This document shows, piece by piece, positions 1-17,300 of a DNA stretch of 64,000 bases (positions are counted from its first letter, which is position 1; every line of letters starts with the position of its first letter). Made by a program: the position numbers and the translations under genes. The notes beneath the pieces are model-generated. The model ran no database searches. It was not told the DNA's origin and worked only from the letters and a program-made list of their open reading frames with translations. The DNA is from Hormiphora californensis (taxonomy: Eukaryota; Ctenophora; Tentaculata; Cydippida; Pleurobrachiidae): assembly GCA_020137815.1 (NCBI GenBank), contig CM035350.1, positions 1,097,011 through 1,161,010 of the forward strand, in the 5' to 3' direction.

Positions 1-1463
1 ACACAAAGCAAGGGTTTGAAAAACAACAGTCAGTGTGAACAATTTAAAAGTTTTTTGAAAGTTGTTAGTCCTGCTCCTTCATAAAATGACTCGACGAAAA
101 AATAACCCAGTAGCGAACTGCGAAGATTGGCAATCTAACATACGACCCTAGTCCCTTACAAAATCAACAGTTTTACCGCCAGGTTCAACAAACATTAACA
201 ATTCAGGTCTCAAAGGGAGCTGAAACATGTAGATCTGTACAAACAACACATGACACAAACCGGCGGTTAAAGTCATGTGTGTTAAGGGAGAGAAATAGTG
301 TGTATGTATACGACGGTGTCTCCCTGTCGCCCTTATTTCGCGTCACACTAAATGCATTACACATGTCACATACAGACTTTGAAAGAGTGGAAACACACAG
401 AGAGGCAAGGAGAGATGTGGACAGCATTGAGTGTATATTGAGACTACAAAATTGCAGACAACGACAAGAAATGTCTGACACAAAATCCCCTTAAAATAAA
501 CAATAGCCGACAATTTAAACACTGCCAAAATGGAGACAACTGCAGCAACGCCCCTATCAAATTACAAACAAAACACTTGGCAGGGAGAGAGTGAAAAATG
601 CGGTGTTTTTATTGGGACAGGAAATGGTGTCAGAGCGTGTCTTACCGGTACATTCTCGCGTCCTGCATTTGACGAAGGTGACCTCCTGGACCGTATATCG
701 GGGACGTGGGGGTTAGCAACTGCTACTGTAGCCATAATATCCGCTATTACACACCCATAAAATACGCTATACACAGAAAGAGGGGTTAGCTCACACAAAA
801 CCAGGTAAAATTCTTGCGGAGGAAGAATTGCAATTTATGCTTCTCTGAGCGCGGCGCGGCTCACACAATACTGCCAATAAAATGGAATTGCGCGTGCCAT
901 CAGAGGGGCGTGACATGTCGGCCCTGTGGGGTGTGCCATGACCGTTGGAATACGAATTATGTAGTGGTTTATTAATATTCAAGGCATAGTTACAATTACT
1001 ACAGGCATTCTTGAAAATAAATCTTAATTCCAACAGACACACACTGGCACACACACACACACACACAGGGGGAGGGGGCCGGTATAACGGGCCAGTGAGT
1101 GTAATCACATTCAACAGCCGGGTTATATCCCCGTTATATCCTACGAAGCACACGCGTTATATTCTCAACAGGAAGACAAAGAAATTTGGTACATACGAAG
1201 AAAGGAAGGATCAAAGTTCAAACACAGGCACAATTCTCTTTTTTAACTCTTGTGTGTTTCACTCGAGGGAGTTTACTGTTATATTAGGGCACAAACTAGA
1301 ATGACTCAGAGCTTTATGTAATTTTAAGGGGGAAGGTAGGGACGCGTGTGTGATGTGAGGGAGATCTCTCAGTATGCAATATTGTATATAGCCTGAATCA
1401 TGATATTCCCCGAAACGAAAAGAGAGGAGTCACTTGAGTCTCGCGCTCCGATAGCAGCACGTG
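1..1463. other. no gene supported; left-edge non-coding sequence
   Basis: I see no ORF here with recognisable protein similarity or a convincing exon chain. There is a short CA/AC dinucleotide run near 1040-1066. The part next to 1464 is probably 3' UTR or flank of the minus-strand E2 gene. Confidence 0.5.
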
Positions 1464-6583
<5,120 letters not shown>

Positions 6584-6877
6584 AGGGATCCCTAAAAAAG
6601 TTCAGTATTTACACAGAGTTTACACAGTCTTTACTCAGTCGTTACACCCAGAGCGGCGCGTGCTGCGCACAGTGGCTTTTTCGAAGAAAATATTGGATTG
6701 TGTGCTGCACAATTGACAAAATTGAGCGCTGCGGCGAAAAAAGTTTCCGAAAACGCTGCAAATCGAGTGCGAAAGACGCAGTCGTTACACCCAGAGCGGC
6801 GCGGGCGCTCTGGGTGTAACGACTGAGTAAAGACTGTGTAAACTCTGTGTAAATACTGAACTTTTTTAGGGATCCCT
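6584..6877. repeat. inverted repeat (foldback element) 1 of 3
   Basis: The left end (AGGGATCCCTAAAAAAG) recurs inverted at the right end, with arms of about 75 bp. A second local hairpin, carrying an inverted GTTACACCCAGAG, lies at 6779-6828. The shape is MITE-like. I could not define a target-site duplication. Confidence 0.8.
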
Positions 6878-7102
6878 AAAGTCGGATTTTTTGAAACTGT
6901 CACCCCCCTGAAATAACAAAATTTGCCATATCTCCGGTTCCTGATAAGATAGAGACTTGAAATTTGGAGGTTCGGAAGAACTTAGCAAGATCTTCGTAAC
7001 CTCCAAATTTCAAGTCTCTATCTCTTCAGGAACCGGATTTATGGCCATTTACAAAATTTGAAAATACCCAGGGGGGTGACAGTTTCAAAAAATCCGACTT
7101 TA
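6878..7102. repeat. inverted repeat (foldback element) 2 of 3
   Basis: The arm starting AAAGTCGGATTTTTTGAAAC is inverted at 7069-7101. A second inner inverted pair (CCTCCAAATTTCAAG and its complement) lies near 6960-7020. It abuts the previous hairpin. Sequence near 44150-44270 (ATATCTCCGGTTCC followed by a similar dyad) looks related, suggesting a dispersed family. Confidence 0.75.
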
Positions 7103-7253
7103 TGAGGCCCCTCGGAAATGTTCAAGTCATGCACAATCAAGTCACGCCCACCAATCACAGCTCAGAACGCGCGGAGTGCTTCGCGCGTTCTGCGCTGTGA
7201 TTGGTGGGCCTGACTTGATTGTGCATGACTTGAACATTTCCGAGGGGCCTCAT
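7102..7253. repeat. near-perfect 152-bp hairpin, 3 of 3
   Basis: Two arms of roughly 70 bp (ATGAGGCCCCTCGGAAATG inverted at the right end) surround a very short loop near 7178. The arms differ at only a few positions. It could fold into a long stem if transcribed. No protein is encoded. Confidence 0.85.
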
Positions 7254-8788
7254 GAGGCCAAGTTTGGTGGCCGGAAATTTCAAGGTGCGCCTTTTTTCGG
7301 TGGTTCCAGAGTGCGCGTTTGGCCTTTTTTCGAATATCTTTGTGCTGCACAATTGAGTGAATGGAGCGCCGCGGCTAAAAAGTTTGCTAAGCACGCTGCA
7401 AAAAGCAAGCCGCGCGCCAGAGATTGAAAATTTTTAAGTCTTTCCGCCCGTTCGATTTTCCTCTTTTTTAGGCAAAATGCAAATTTTTTGATTGAAAAGC
7501 GCTGCCTTATCCCGCGCTGCGCCAGCAACGTTTGCCAAATTTTTTGATCTCTTATCGCTACGCCGAAAAAACTGCAAAAGATAACGGCAAAATCAATGCA
7601 GAAACTGAAAATTCAGACAATTCTGCGTCAACACAAAAGAGTTTAAAGCTCTTACACGTTTCCTTGGGCCTTTGTGCTGTGGACTCGTCATCGATCATAC
7701 TTTTAGCTTTTGGGGACTCATTTCTATAAATTCTAGGAGGTTTTTGGGCATATCTCACGATTAAAAAACCGTTAATTTGTATAAAACTGCTTGGTTCGTT
7801 GATCAAAATACCCCTTCCCCGGTCATACCCGCACACCAATAGTGAGATCTCTGCCCTTTAAAAAGTGGTATTTGGGCAGGTCGGTAGAACTTCGACAGAA
7901 TTTAGGGCAGGTCAATTTAGGGCAGATCTGAATTTAGGCCAGGTCTGAGTTTAGACTTTAGGGCAGGTCTGAATTTAGGGCAGGCCGCAGGTCTGAATTT
8001 AGGGCATGTAAATTTAGGGCAGGTCTGAATTTAGGGCAGGTCTGAATACTAACAGTGCTGCTTGCAGTCAAAATACGGTAACGCAAAATACAGTAAGGAG
8101 ACGCGCACGGTGCATAACGTGCGGCAAAAAGTTCATGTGTCAGTACGTACTAGCGCCCTGATTGGTCACGGTTGCGCGTCGTCTTACTGTATCTTCGTTT
8201 TCCATTACCGTTTTCCTACTACAAGCGACCGTGTAAGCATGTGAATGTGATTCGGGGTCCGGGGGAGCTTATTAGCGGTGTGAGACGATACAAGATATAT
8301 AGAACATGATTCGGGGAATTGGAAGTCAATCAGGAGTGTTAGACGATATGAGATACGATTCGGGGAAGGTTTCTATTGCTTTCCATCCCTATATACGCTA
8401 TCACCACTCAGAAAGCTTTCAGTGTATGTGGCCCTAAGCTTTGGAACAATCTACCCAAAAGCCTAAAAGAGGTATAATTTCTTGAAATTTGAAATTTTCA
8501 AGAAAATGCTGAAGTCTCATATTTTCACTATCGCTTATCTGAACTGTGGAGCAGCAACTCAACCACGCAGGAATAAGGCCAAGAATCTGAACCCCTCTGT
8601 CTCTCTGTCTCTCTCTGTCTCTCAAGGTCCTTGGTGGCACAGTCACCTCAACCTTACTACTCAGTACTCGTTGTTTTGCCGGGCTTTACGCAGGAGTTGT
8701 AAGGGTGACTGCGCAGCGTCACCAACCGACTACCACGAATTGCTGTGATCGATACCTGGTACTTACTCGTATATATAATATTAGTAGG
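7254..8788. other. gene-free interval with short tandem repeats upstream of AK7
   Basis: At about 7888-8048 there are irregular tandem copies of a 16-20 bp unit around GAATTTAGGGCAGGTCT. Sequence at 7260-7560 is GC-rich and resembles 44560-45130 in patches (for example CTGCCTTATCCCGCGCTGCG). No supported exon. The AK7 promoter should lie just before 8789. Confidence 0.5.
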
Positions 8789-11700
8789 ATGGCTCGTGTA
8801 TTTATCAACAATGTGGACAGTTATCTTGGGGAGCAGGTTGCAGAGGTAGGAAACACATAATATTTGGATTATTACATATCAATTGGCACAAGTCAATGTT
8901 CAGATTTGCCTAGCTAGACTATGTTTCGCGCACCCCGCCCTCGAAACAAAAGGAGGGTTATAACAAGTTCAGATATGATTAAACGAGATCATTGTCCAAG
9001 AATAGAATCTAACATTCCCAATTCACCAGATATTCGCAAACACGGTGGTTGGCTCCACTGTCGAGGAGGCGATAGATGACGACGAAGGATCTGCCCGGGC
9101 TCAGGTCCGTTATGAAGTAGTGGGTACAGTTTCCTGCCCCAGTGCAGTGCCCTGTGCAGCAGTCAGTGAGGTTGTAACAGCTGCTAATGCTGATGAGATG
9201 CTTGTGGCACTGATGCAGTGTGATATTATCGTGTACGATATCACTGGGGATGAACAGCAGGTGGAGAACTGTCTCATCGCGTGCAATGGTGAGTGGAAAA
9301 CTGCTGTGCGATACCGGTTCATACCGGGACTTTTATTGTTTGGATCACTTCGGCAAATAAAACCTAATCACCCGCTATATTTCAGCCCTACACGAGCAGA
9401 TTGCCAACTTCAAGACACCCAAGACCTTCATCTGTCTCTCAAGTGTTATGACATGGTGCAAAACTAAGCCCAACGAGCCTGTAAGTAACTTATACGACTT
9501 TTCAAAATCACATTTGAATTCTTAGCAGTTAGCACTGTTCAATCCAGCATTTTACCATTCAAATCCAAAACTTCTTCATTTTCTCACCCATCTAGCAGAA
9601 CATATAAACTACCTTTCTTTAACCCTGTGTAATTCCTTGTAGGCAATAGAGGTATAAAATAACACGCCGCGGGGTAACTCATTGAATTGTGTAGCGTGCT
9701 AGTTGGCAGTGCAGTGTAATTGTGCAATGTGACTGTGATTTGATGTCGGAGGGAACAATGAAATTGAAAACTAATCTATTAGACGCTAACATCGCTAGCT
9801 GCAGAACACAAGTTTTATGGTTTGTTTTGTTTGATTGATCTATATTCCATCAGGATGAGCCTGAGCAACCATTTACGGAGGAAGATTATAGGAGAAGGAA
9901 GTCCCATCCCAACTTCAAATCTGAAATCAAGTAAATAAACTCCCCTTACTGTCTCCTTGCTGTTAACCCCTCCCCTGCTAATGGAGGTCAGATTGCAAGT
10001 TAATGTTCGTTCCTCATTTCAGCGTTGAAAAACAAGTGATAAAGTTGGGAAAGACGGTAAGGAATGCGCGATGACACATCTCTGTCCAATAGCAACAGAT
10101 CTCGCGCGCTGTTACTGGGGGCAACGAGTGCGCGCAAACAGTACACAGTTTTAGCACTGACAAGGGACTGAAGTTCTCTATCTCACATTCTGTTATTTCC
10201 AGGACAAGACTCGGTTCCTCACTTATGTGGTGGCTGCTGGTCTGCCCTATGGAGGCAAGGAGGACATCTTCCACTATTTCTTCAAGGTGCGTGCTAAACA
10301 ATATCTACCAAACTGTGAGTCACACTGACAGTGTTGGGCACGTCGCCGGTCGCGCCTGTCAGAGCATTGGCCTGACAGCGTCGCGCTATCCCCTGTACTT
10401 CGTCTCAGACGAAGTTGGCAGCTTCGCTGCCAACTTACAGTGTGGCGGGCAGAAAGCAATATGTTTTTCGTTGTACTCTGCTATACCCCAACCCCTCCTC
10501 CCTCAGGTTGCCTGGCATGGTGAGTCTGCCGCCCTGAATATTATTGGGACGGGAGAGAACATTGTACCTACCATCCACGCCAAGGATCTCAGCAACATAG
10601 TGGTGTCTGTAGCTGACTCAAAACCCAAAACAAGATACATCTTGGCTGTTGATGATTCCATGAACTCTATGACTGATATCATCACGGTATGTAGCATGGT
10701 GTTAGGGAATGCTGGGGGTAGTTAGTAAGAGATACATGGCCTAATTTACTATTCACCCCACAGTCGATCAGTAAGAGCCTGGGAACAGGAAATGTAATGA
10801 ACATTAGCCGAGAGGAGGCCCTCCTTCTCCCCGAGATCACTCAGAGAATATTCGATATTATCTCTGTGAATCTCAGAATGGAGGGAACTTGGATCAAAGA
10901 GGGTGCCAAATTTGAATGGACTTCAGAGGTAATATAAATTGTCCCGCACTGGGCCTTTCAAACGTGTTGTTTGACCCCCCCAGAACTCCGTTACAACTAA
11001 CATGGTCCATCCCTATAGACTGGAATTATCGAGAACATGCCAGCAGTAATTGACGAGTACAAGAGATCCAGGGGTCTCCTCCCCATTAGGATTTGTGTAC
11101 TGGGACCCCCTGCCTCTGGGAAGTCCCTGGTTGCATCCCAACTGTGTCAACACTACAAACTACACCACCTGAAAATAGCTGATGTTATCCATGAAGCCAT
11201 CGAGAAACTGGTATGTGCTAGACATTACGTCATGACATGGGAAGTGCCAACAATGTTGGTTCTACTTCTAGACTGAAGGCTCTACGACTGATCAATAGCA
11301 CCACTTTTATTTATTAATTTATTTATTAATTTATTTTATTTATTAATTTATTTTATTTTATTTAATTTTAATTAATTTTATTTATTTTGTTTATTAATTT
11401 ATTAATTTATTAATTTATTTTATTTATTAATTTATTTTATTTATTAATTTATTTTATTTATTAATGGGGGGGGACATGTTAATTTTGTTAACTTTGTTAA
11501 TATTAACATCGAGAAAACAGGTGATTTATTAACAAAATTAACAAAAAGTTAACAAACGTTAACAAAGGCCATTTATGCCATCTAAATCCCCTTTAGCACG
11601 TATTTTTGGTATTTAACACTTGTTCTGCGAGCAAAGTTGTTCCTTCTGCACGATTTACATACCACTACTACCTCGACTACGGCTTTTCTACAGCGATTTG

Positions 11701-13670
11701 TTCCATTGTGTAAATTTTAATAAAACTAGCCAAACTAAACCGCAATTGTAGTCAAATGACCCTAATCCACATTTTCCAAGCCTAAAAACTACATAAGACT
11801 CATGAATTTACCTTAAAACGAAAAATAACCCAAAAATATATTTTTCTAAAAAAACACAAGGATTTGTAGCGAAGCAAATTTTCAATCTTTGACAAAAAAT
11901 TGATTTTGGAAAAATATTTTTTCTTTTTCCAACAGAAACGTTGCATATCATCTTATTAAGTCCAAAGAATCAATTACAAATGAAAAAATTACGTTAAAAT
12001 ATGATTTTATACGCTAAATTGAAATATTTGTAACTTTTGGATTTTTATCGATTTTGAGCCAAAAAACCTGTATGTTGGACTTTTGTTATCGGAAAAGGCC
12101 TTGATTGGGTATATATGTGTTAGGTAAGTCATTAAACTATAAAATTAAACCAGTTAAAGTCGTATTATCAACCAATAAGAACAGTCTTTTAGCATTTGTT
12201 AACTTTGTTAATTTTGTTAATTAACGTTAATTAACAAAATCGAAAAAAAGAGGTGATTTATTAACAATTAACATGTCCCCCCCCCCCTTATTAATTTATT
12301 TATTTATTAATATGATCGTTCCAAGTTTCAACGTCTATCATTACTACAGGAGAAACAGGCGTCCAGGGCCGAGGCAGAGGATGGAGAAGAAGGGGACGAT
12401 GAGGCGGCCCAACAGGCACAGGAAACACTGGACTTACTGAACGAGAGCAAACAAGAAAACAACGGTTAGTAGTGAAGTACACAACTTGCCAACTATCGGA
12501 CCCTGATTGTAAGAGGATCACTTTTTCAACAACATACCCCTCTCCAGATCGATATGAGGATCAGTATATCATCCAGTTCTTTACTGAGAAGCTGCTCTCC
12601 ATGCCGTGCCAGAACCAGGGATTTGTACTGGATGGGTTCCCCAAGACGTACAGCCAGGCCAAAGACATGTTCGGGAACAAGGAAGAGCCTGAGGACGAGG
12701 ATGCCCCTAAGTTGGAATACAACACTAAACTCATGCCTGGTAATTATAGGAATTGTATTCTTTAGATCTCAGTGCAATTTCATCTATCACGGGATTGTGT
12801 GTTTACTGTTGTCTGTTTGCTTCTGCCAATATGACCAAGTAACCCCTTCCCCGCACAGAGGCTGTTATTTCCCTGGATGGAGATGATGAATTCATCAAGA
12901 AGCGAGTAATGAACCTTCCTGAGTTAGTGGTGGCGGGGACACACAATACAGAGGAGCTCTTCCTGAAGAGACTAACTGAAGTTCAGGATGGTCAATACAG
13001 ATGATCAGACGGTGCTAAACTATTTCGATGAGCTGGAGGTTCACCCTGAACACCTCGATATCACAGCTGATACATCCTCCAACATGTCACAGGTACTAGG
13101 ATGGTGTTGGTGTGAAATGTTGTCTACAGATTATCATGTACGCAGTTCAATCTGCAACAGTGCAACGCGTGTTATTTGATCTAATCTCGCCCCTAGGTTG
13201 TCCAAAGGTGGTGAAGGTAGTTGGTGCTCCCCGAAACTACGGACCCACTGAAGAAGAGAGATTAGAGCTGGAGAGAATCGAGATGGAGAAGAGAATGAAG
13301 AAGGAGGCCCAGGAAAAGTTGGAGTTGCAGAGGAAGGAGGAAGAAGAGAAGAAGGAGACGAAGAGGAGGAAGGATGAGTGGGCCTCCAGGGTGAAAGAAG
13401 TGAAGGAACAAGAAGAGGAGGTCCTTCAGGCACAGAGTTACCCTCTCAGGAACTACCTAATGAAACATGTCATGCCAACACTTAACCAGGGTCTTATTGA
13501 GGTGTGCAAGGTCCGACCTGAGGATGCCATCGACTATCTGGTGAGTGGGGGAGAAAATACATTTCCAAATTGCTGCCATTATCCAAACAATAGATTTCGA
13601 ATAAAGTCACTAACAAGACCATTATTTTCAGGCTGAGTACCTATTTGAGCACAACCCCCAAGTGGACTGA
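8789..13670 (+). CDS. AK7: adenylate kinase 7 (ciliary), with one apparent frame break
   Basis: Catalyses ATP + AMP to 2 ADP. In animals AK7 is an axonemal protein of motile cilia. Fourteen exons: 8789-8845, 9030-9288, 9386-9480, 9854-9930, 10023-10056, 10203-10286, 10507-10686, 10764-10928, 11019-11210, 12350-12464, 12548-12739, 12859-13092, 13208-13540, 13632-13670. This gives about 684 residues (vertebrate AK7 is about 720). The N-terminal Rossmann-like region is followed by a P-loop, GPPASGKS, near residue 346, a second kinase motif (LDGFPKTY), a charged coiled coil and a C-terminal Dpy-30 motif ([10 protein letters not shown]). In exon 12 the frame breaks near 12981 by one extra G. The exon 13 acceptor at 13207 is chosen because it alone restores phase; the AG at 13196 would give an early stop. 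Confidence 0.94.
8907..8970. repeat. short dispersed repeat copy
   Basis: TGCCTAGCTAGACT followed by TGTTTCGCGCACCCC, then a short spacer and GGAGGGTTA. The same arrangement occurs at 60738-60805. It lies in the first AK7 intron. Probably a small non-autonomous element; no further identity is supported. Confidence 0.6.
11283..12310. mobile_element. non-autonomous DNA element in AK7 intron, within a TTAATTTATTTATT repeat
   Basis: The element proper is 11466-12287 (822 bp). It has terminal inverted repeats beginning G(n)ACATGTTAATT, and TTATTAAT directly repeated at 11458-11465 and 12288-12295. An 8-bp duplication fits hAT-like transposition. The flank is a low-complexity TTATT/TTAAT repeat, so the duplication is less convincing than it would be in unique sequence. 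No transposase ORF. It lies in the intron between AK7 exons 9 and 10. Confidence 0.7.
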
Positions 13671-14384
13671 AGTGTTTCGGAGCGACATGAGCATCTTGTG
13701 ATGTCAACTGGGGAGGGGGATGTTGAGGGTTCTGGTGAAGTGATCTGTCATCTGGCTGGTATTACAACAGGAGATGTGAAACCACCACAACCTCCCTTCT
13801 TTTTCCTTCCCTACCATCGGACTACCAAAGGACTCAGGTGGTCCTGGGTCTGATTCAGGACCACCAAAATATAATTCCCGATAAAACAATCGTGTTGCTC
13901 TGGAAATGAAATGTTTCCCTGTATAAATCTCAACGAACTCTAGACGCTGTGTATAGCTCTTTTTTCAGTGATCTTAAACCATGGTTTCAGTCACACAGTG
14001 TGTTTTAATTTGCACAATATCTCAAATAGCCAGCAGGTGCTTCACCAGTCAAACCTCGTGACATTGGACCCAGATCCAGATTCTCTACTCCCCCGCTTAC
14101 CACCTCTCCTGCCGTTGTGGGTACAGTGCTGCGCGGCTCACTTTCTACAAGTGTGAGTAGCCGCGCGCTCCAACCCACTCCACCAACAATCTGTGACAGG
14201 AGCGGGGCGCACTTGTTGCTTCATATTGTACGTGTCAGAAAGGCGTTGTTTTTTGCTTTGATAAAATAATAATTCTTAATACAATACATACAATAAATAG
14301 AGAGGTCTGTACAAAAAACTTATAAACACTGTTTACAAAAGTGTCTTTGTCTCTAAACAAGTCACGCGGAAGTCTTTGAGAGTT
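13671..14384. other. convergent 3' ends of AK7 and C2CD3
   Basis: No exon found. The two genes run toward each other here, so this holds both 3' UTRs. I could not place poly(A) signals confidently. Confidence 0.5.
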
Positions 14385-17300
14385 CTATTGTTTAAAAATT
14401 CTGGCAATTCGTTGTCTCTGGTCCTGGGAGGGTCCTTGTAGCATGAGGCTGGTTAGAGGTGTCCGTCTTGAGAGGGCAGCGGGCGGGGCTCCTGCTGAGC
14501 TAGGTCTGGAGAGAGAGGGTGTGTTAAGGGCGGGAATGTGTAATATTGAGGGATAATAACTAAGGGATATGTAATTGACGTGTCATTACCCTGCTCTGTC
14601 TTCTCCGGAGAGTGTAGGTTGCCTCCGTATAGATGTGAGGGTGGAGGATAGCTCTCTAGCGGCAGAGAAGAAATCTGGCGTCACTGAAAACAGAGGGAGA
14701 TGTAAAGGGATGACATAACTAGTTGGCAAAGTGCCCGAAGGGGCGTGGGTTATTATACGCAATATGGTGCTGTAGAGCTGTTGACAACAACAAACACTTC
14801 TGTCGTGGAAAGGACAATAAAATATAAGGTGAATGAACTCAATGAACGCTGTTTTATTACAGTTACCTGGGGTAGGACGGCCAGGGAATCTGGAGAGTGG
14901 TCTCTCTCCTGGTAGGTATTGTGGTGGGACAGCTGGTTCACTAGGAACTGAGGCAGCAGGCTCATTAGGATATGCAGCAGGTTGAGATTGTGATGGCTCG
15001 CTGGGTTTTACAGCAGTATCTCCAGTAATTGTTGGTCCACTAGAGGATGGTTTGGAACTGGTAGTAGTACTACCAGAACTAGTAGTGGTTGTTTTACTGC
15101 TCCTGGTGGCCGTACTGCTAGATGTTGTAGTGCTGGAGTGTGTTCCAGTGGAACTAGCTACACTGGGCTGTTCCAGTTGTTCCAACTGTTCCAGTTGCTG
15201 CTCTTGACTCTGTTTTTGGTTCTGTTCAGAGTTATGTTCCTGTTCCAGATGTTCATGTATCCCAATACTCTCTGTTGAGGGACACTGAATAGCACATTCC
15301 TGCATCGTGGGCCCTGCTATCTCAGCTAGAATAGTATCTTCATCACACCCCACACCCTCATCAACACCTTCAGTTACTGCTCCTTCATCAAAACATTCAT
15401 CTGCTCCTTCATCAATATCTTCATCTGCTCCTTCATCAACATTACCAATGTCACCAACATCCAGTCTCTCTGTACTTCCAATCTCAGTACTGTTCAGGAG
15501 CTGATCAATGTGCTGTGTCTGCCTGTGAACGTTCTCCAGAAGTGATGCAATATCACTAACAGTCTCGGAGAGACACTCTGTATCAACAGTAATATCAAAT
15601 GTATCTAACATAGGGCACACATCATCTTCTTCAGATTCTTCATTCTCAGTAGGGGGCGAGGGAATGGGCAGGTGAGTAGAACTTCGCTCCTAATAAAAGG
15701 CTGCAATAAAAGGCTGCAGAAAAAGGCTGCAGAAAAAGGCTGCAGTAAAAGGCTGCAGAAAAAGGCTGCAGAAAAAGGCTGCAGTAAAAGGCTGCAGTAA
15801 AAGGCTGCAGTAAAAGGCTGCAGTAAAAGGCTGCAAGGGATCACGTATCCAACCAGACTAAAGCGTGGGATAGACCGAATCGTCCTCCCCTAATAGTGTT
15901 TCGTATCACGTATCGGCTGTAGAGAGACCGAATCACCCGTTTCACGTATCCAACTAGACCATAGGCGATAGAGAGACCGAGATAGAGAGCGAGTACGAGT
16001 GAGAACTGAGAGAGTGAAAAATCAGAATCACGGTATGGTATCACGTACCATGGTATCCTCTAATGAAAAGCGGTTACCAATTGACAATGAGACCTCATCG
16101 ATCCCGATACGTGATTCTCTACCGCTATCCCACCGCTATGTATTCTCCATTAGTCTTTCCGTATCGATCCACGATTCAGTAGAGGTAGTCAGTAACTACT
16201 GAGAGTGTTGGTCTAATGAGGTAGAAAACGGCCGAAATCTCGAGTTCGCTTTTTGTGATTTTAGCACTAGAGTCCGCTTATCGATCTATTGATTGAGCGT
16301 GTAGCACAATGATTGGTAACGCAGTTCCCCCTACATTGCGGGCACGCTAAAACGTGCCTTACTATCGCAATGCCCTATGTAGGCAGAGGGGTAACTTCGT
16401 TACCAAGCACAATGAGTGCTACACGCACTCACAATATGACAGGTGAACCACCCAACCACTTGGTTCACCTATCATAGTTTCTACCTCATTAGACCAACAC
16501 TCTCAGTAGTTACTGACTACCTCTACTGAATCGTGGATCGATACGGAAAGACTAATGGAGAATATATAGCGGTGGGATAGCGGTAGAGAATCACGTATCG
16601 GGACCGATGAGGTCTCATTGTCAATTGGTAACCGCTTTTCATTAGAGGATACCATGGTACGTGATACCATACCGTGATTCTGATTTTTCACTCTCTCAGT
16701 TCTCACTCGTACTCGCTCTCTATCTCGGTCTCTCTATCGCCTATGGTCTAGTTGGATACGTGAAACGAATCACTATAATTAGGGGAGGGTGATTCGGTCT
16801 CTTTACAGCCGATACGTGATACGAAACACTATTAGGGGAGGACGATTCGGTCTATCCCACGCTTTAGTCTGGTTGGATACGTGATCCCTTGCAGCCTTTT
16901 ACTGCAGCCTTTTACTGCAGCCTTTTACTGCAGCCTTTTACTGCAGCCTTTTTCTGCAGCCTTTTTCTGCAGCCTTTTTCTGCAGCCTTTTACTGCAGCC
17001 TTTTTCTGCAGCCTTTTTCTGCAGCCTTTTATTGCAGCCTTTTATTAGGAGCGAAGTTCTACTCACCTGCCAGGGAATGATCTCAGTGAGTGAGGGAATG
17101 ATCTCACCAGGAGAGACTGATAACTTCTCAACAACTTCTTCAACAGGTGTCTCCTCCACAGCAGGTGGTTCCTCCTCTCTAGTATCTCCCGTGGTAGTAT
17201 CTCCCTTCTGTCCAATACTCTCCTCTCTGGTATCACCCAAGGTATCTCCCTTCTGTCCAATACTCCTGATCATCCCCTCCACCTGGTTAAGAGACTGGAA

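Noticed and set aside
10333-10440. tRNA-like AGAGCATTGGCCTGACAG fragment in an AK7 intron (and at 49230-49255)
   Set aside because: Only part of a tRNA-like arm is present; no full cloverleaf or B box. Possibly a SINE scrap, not a tRNA gene.
13197-13207. AK7 exon 13 starting at the AG ending at 13196
   Set aside because: That junction gives GTT GTC CAA AGG TGG TGA, an immediate stop. The AG at 13207 keeps phase and the conserved GAPRNYG.
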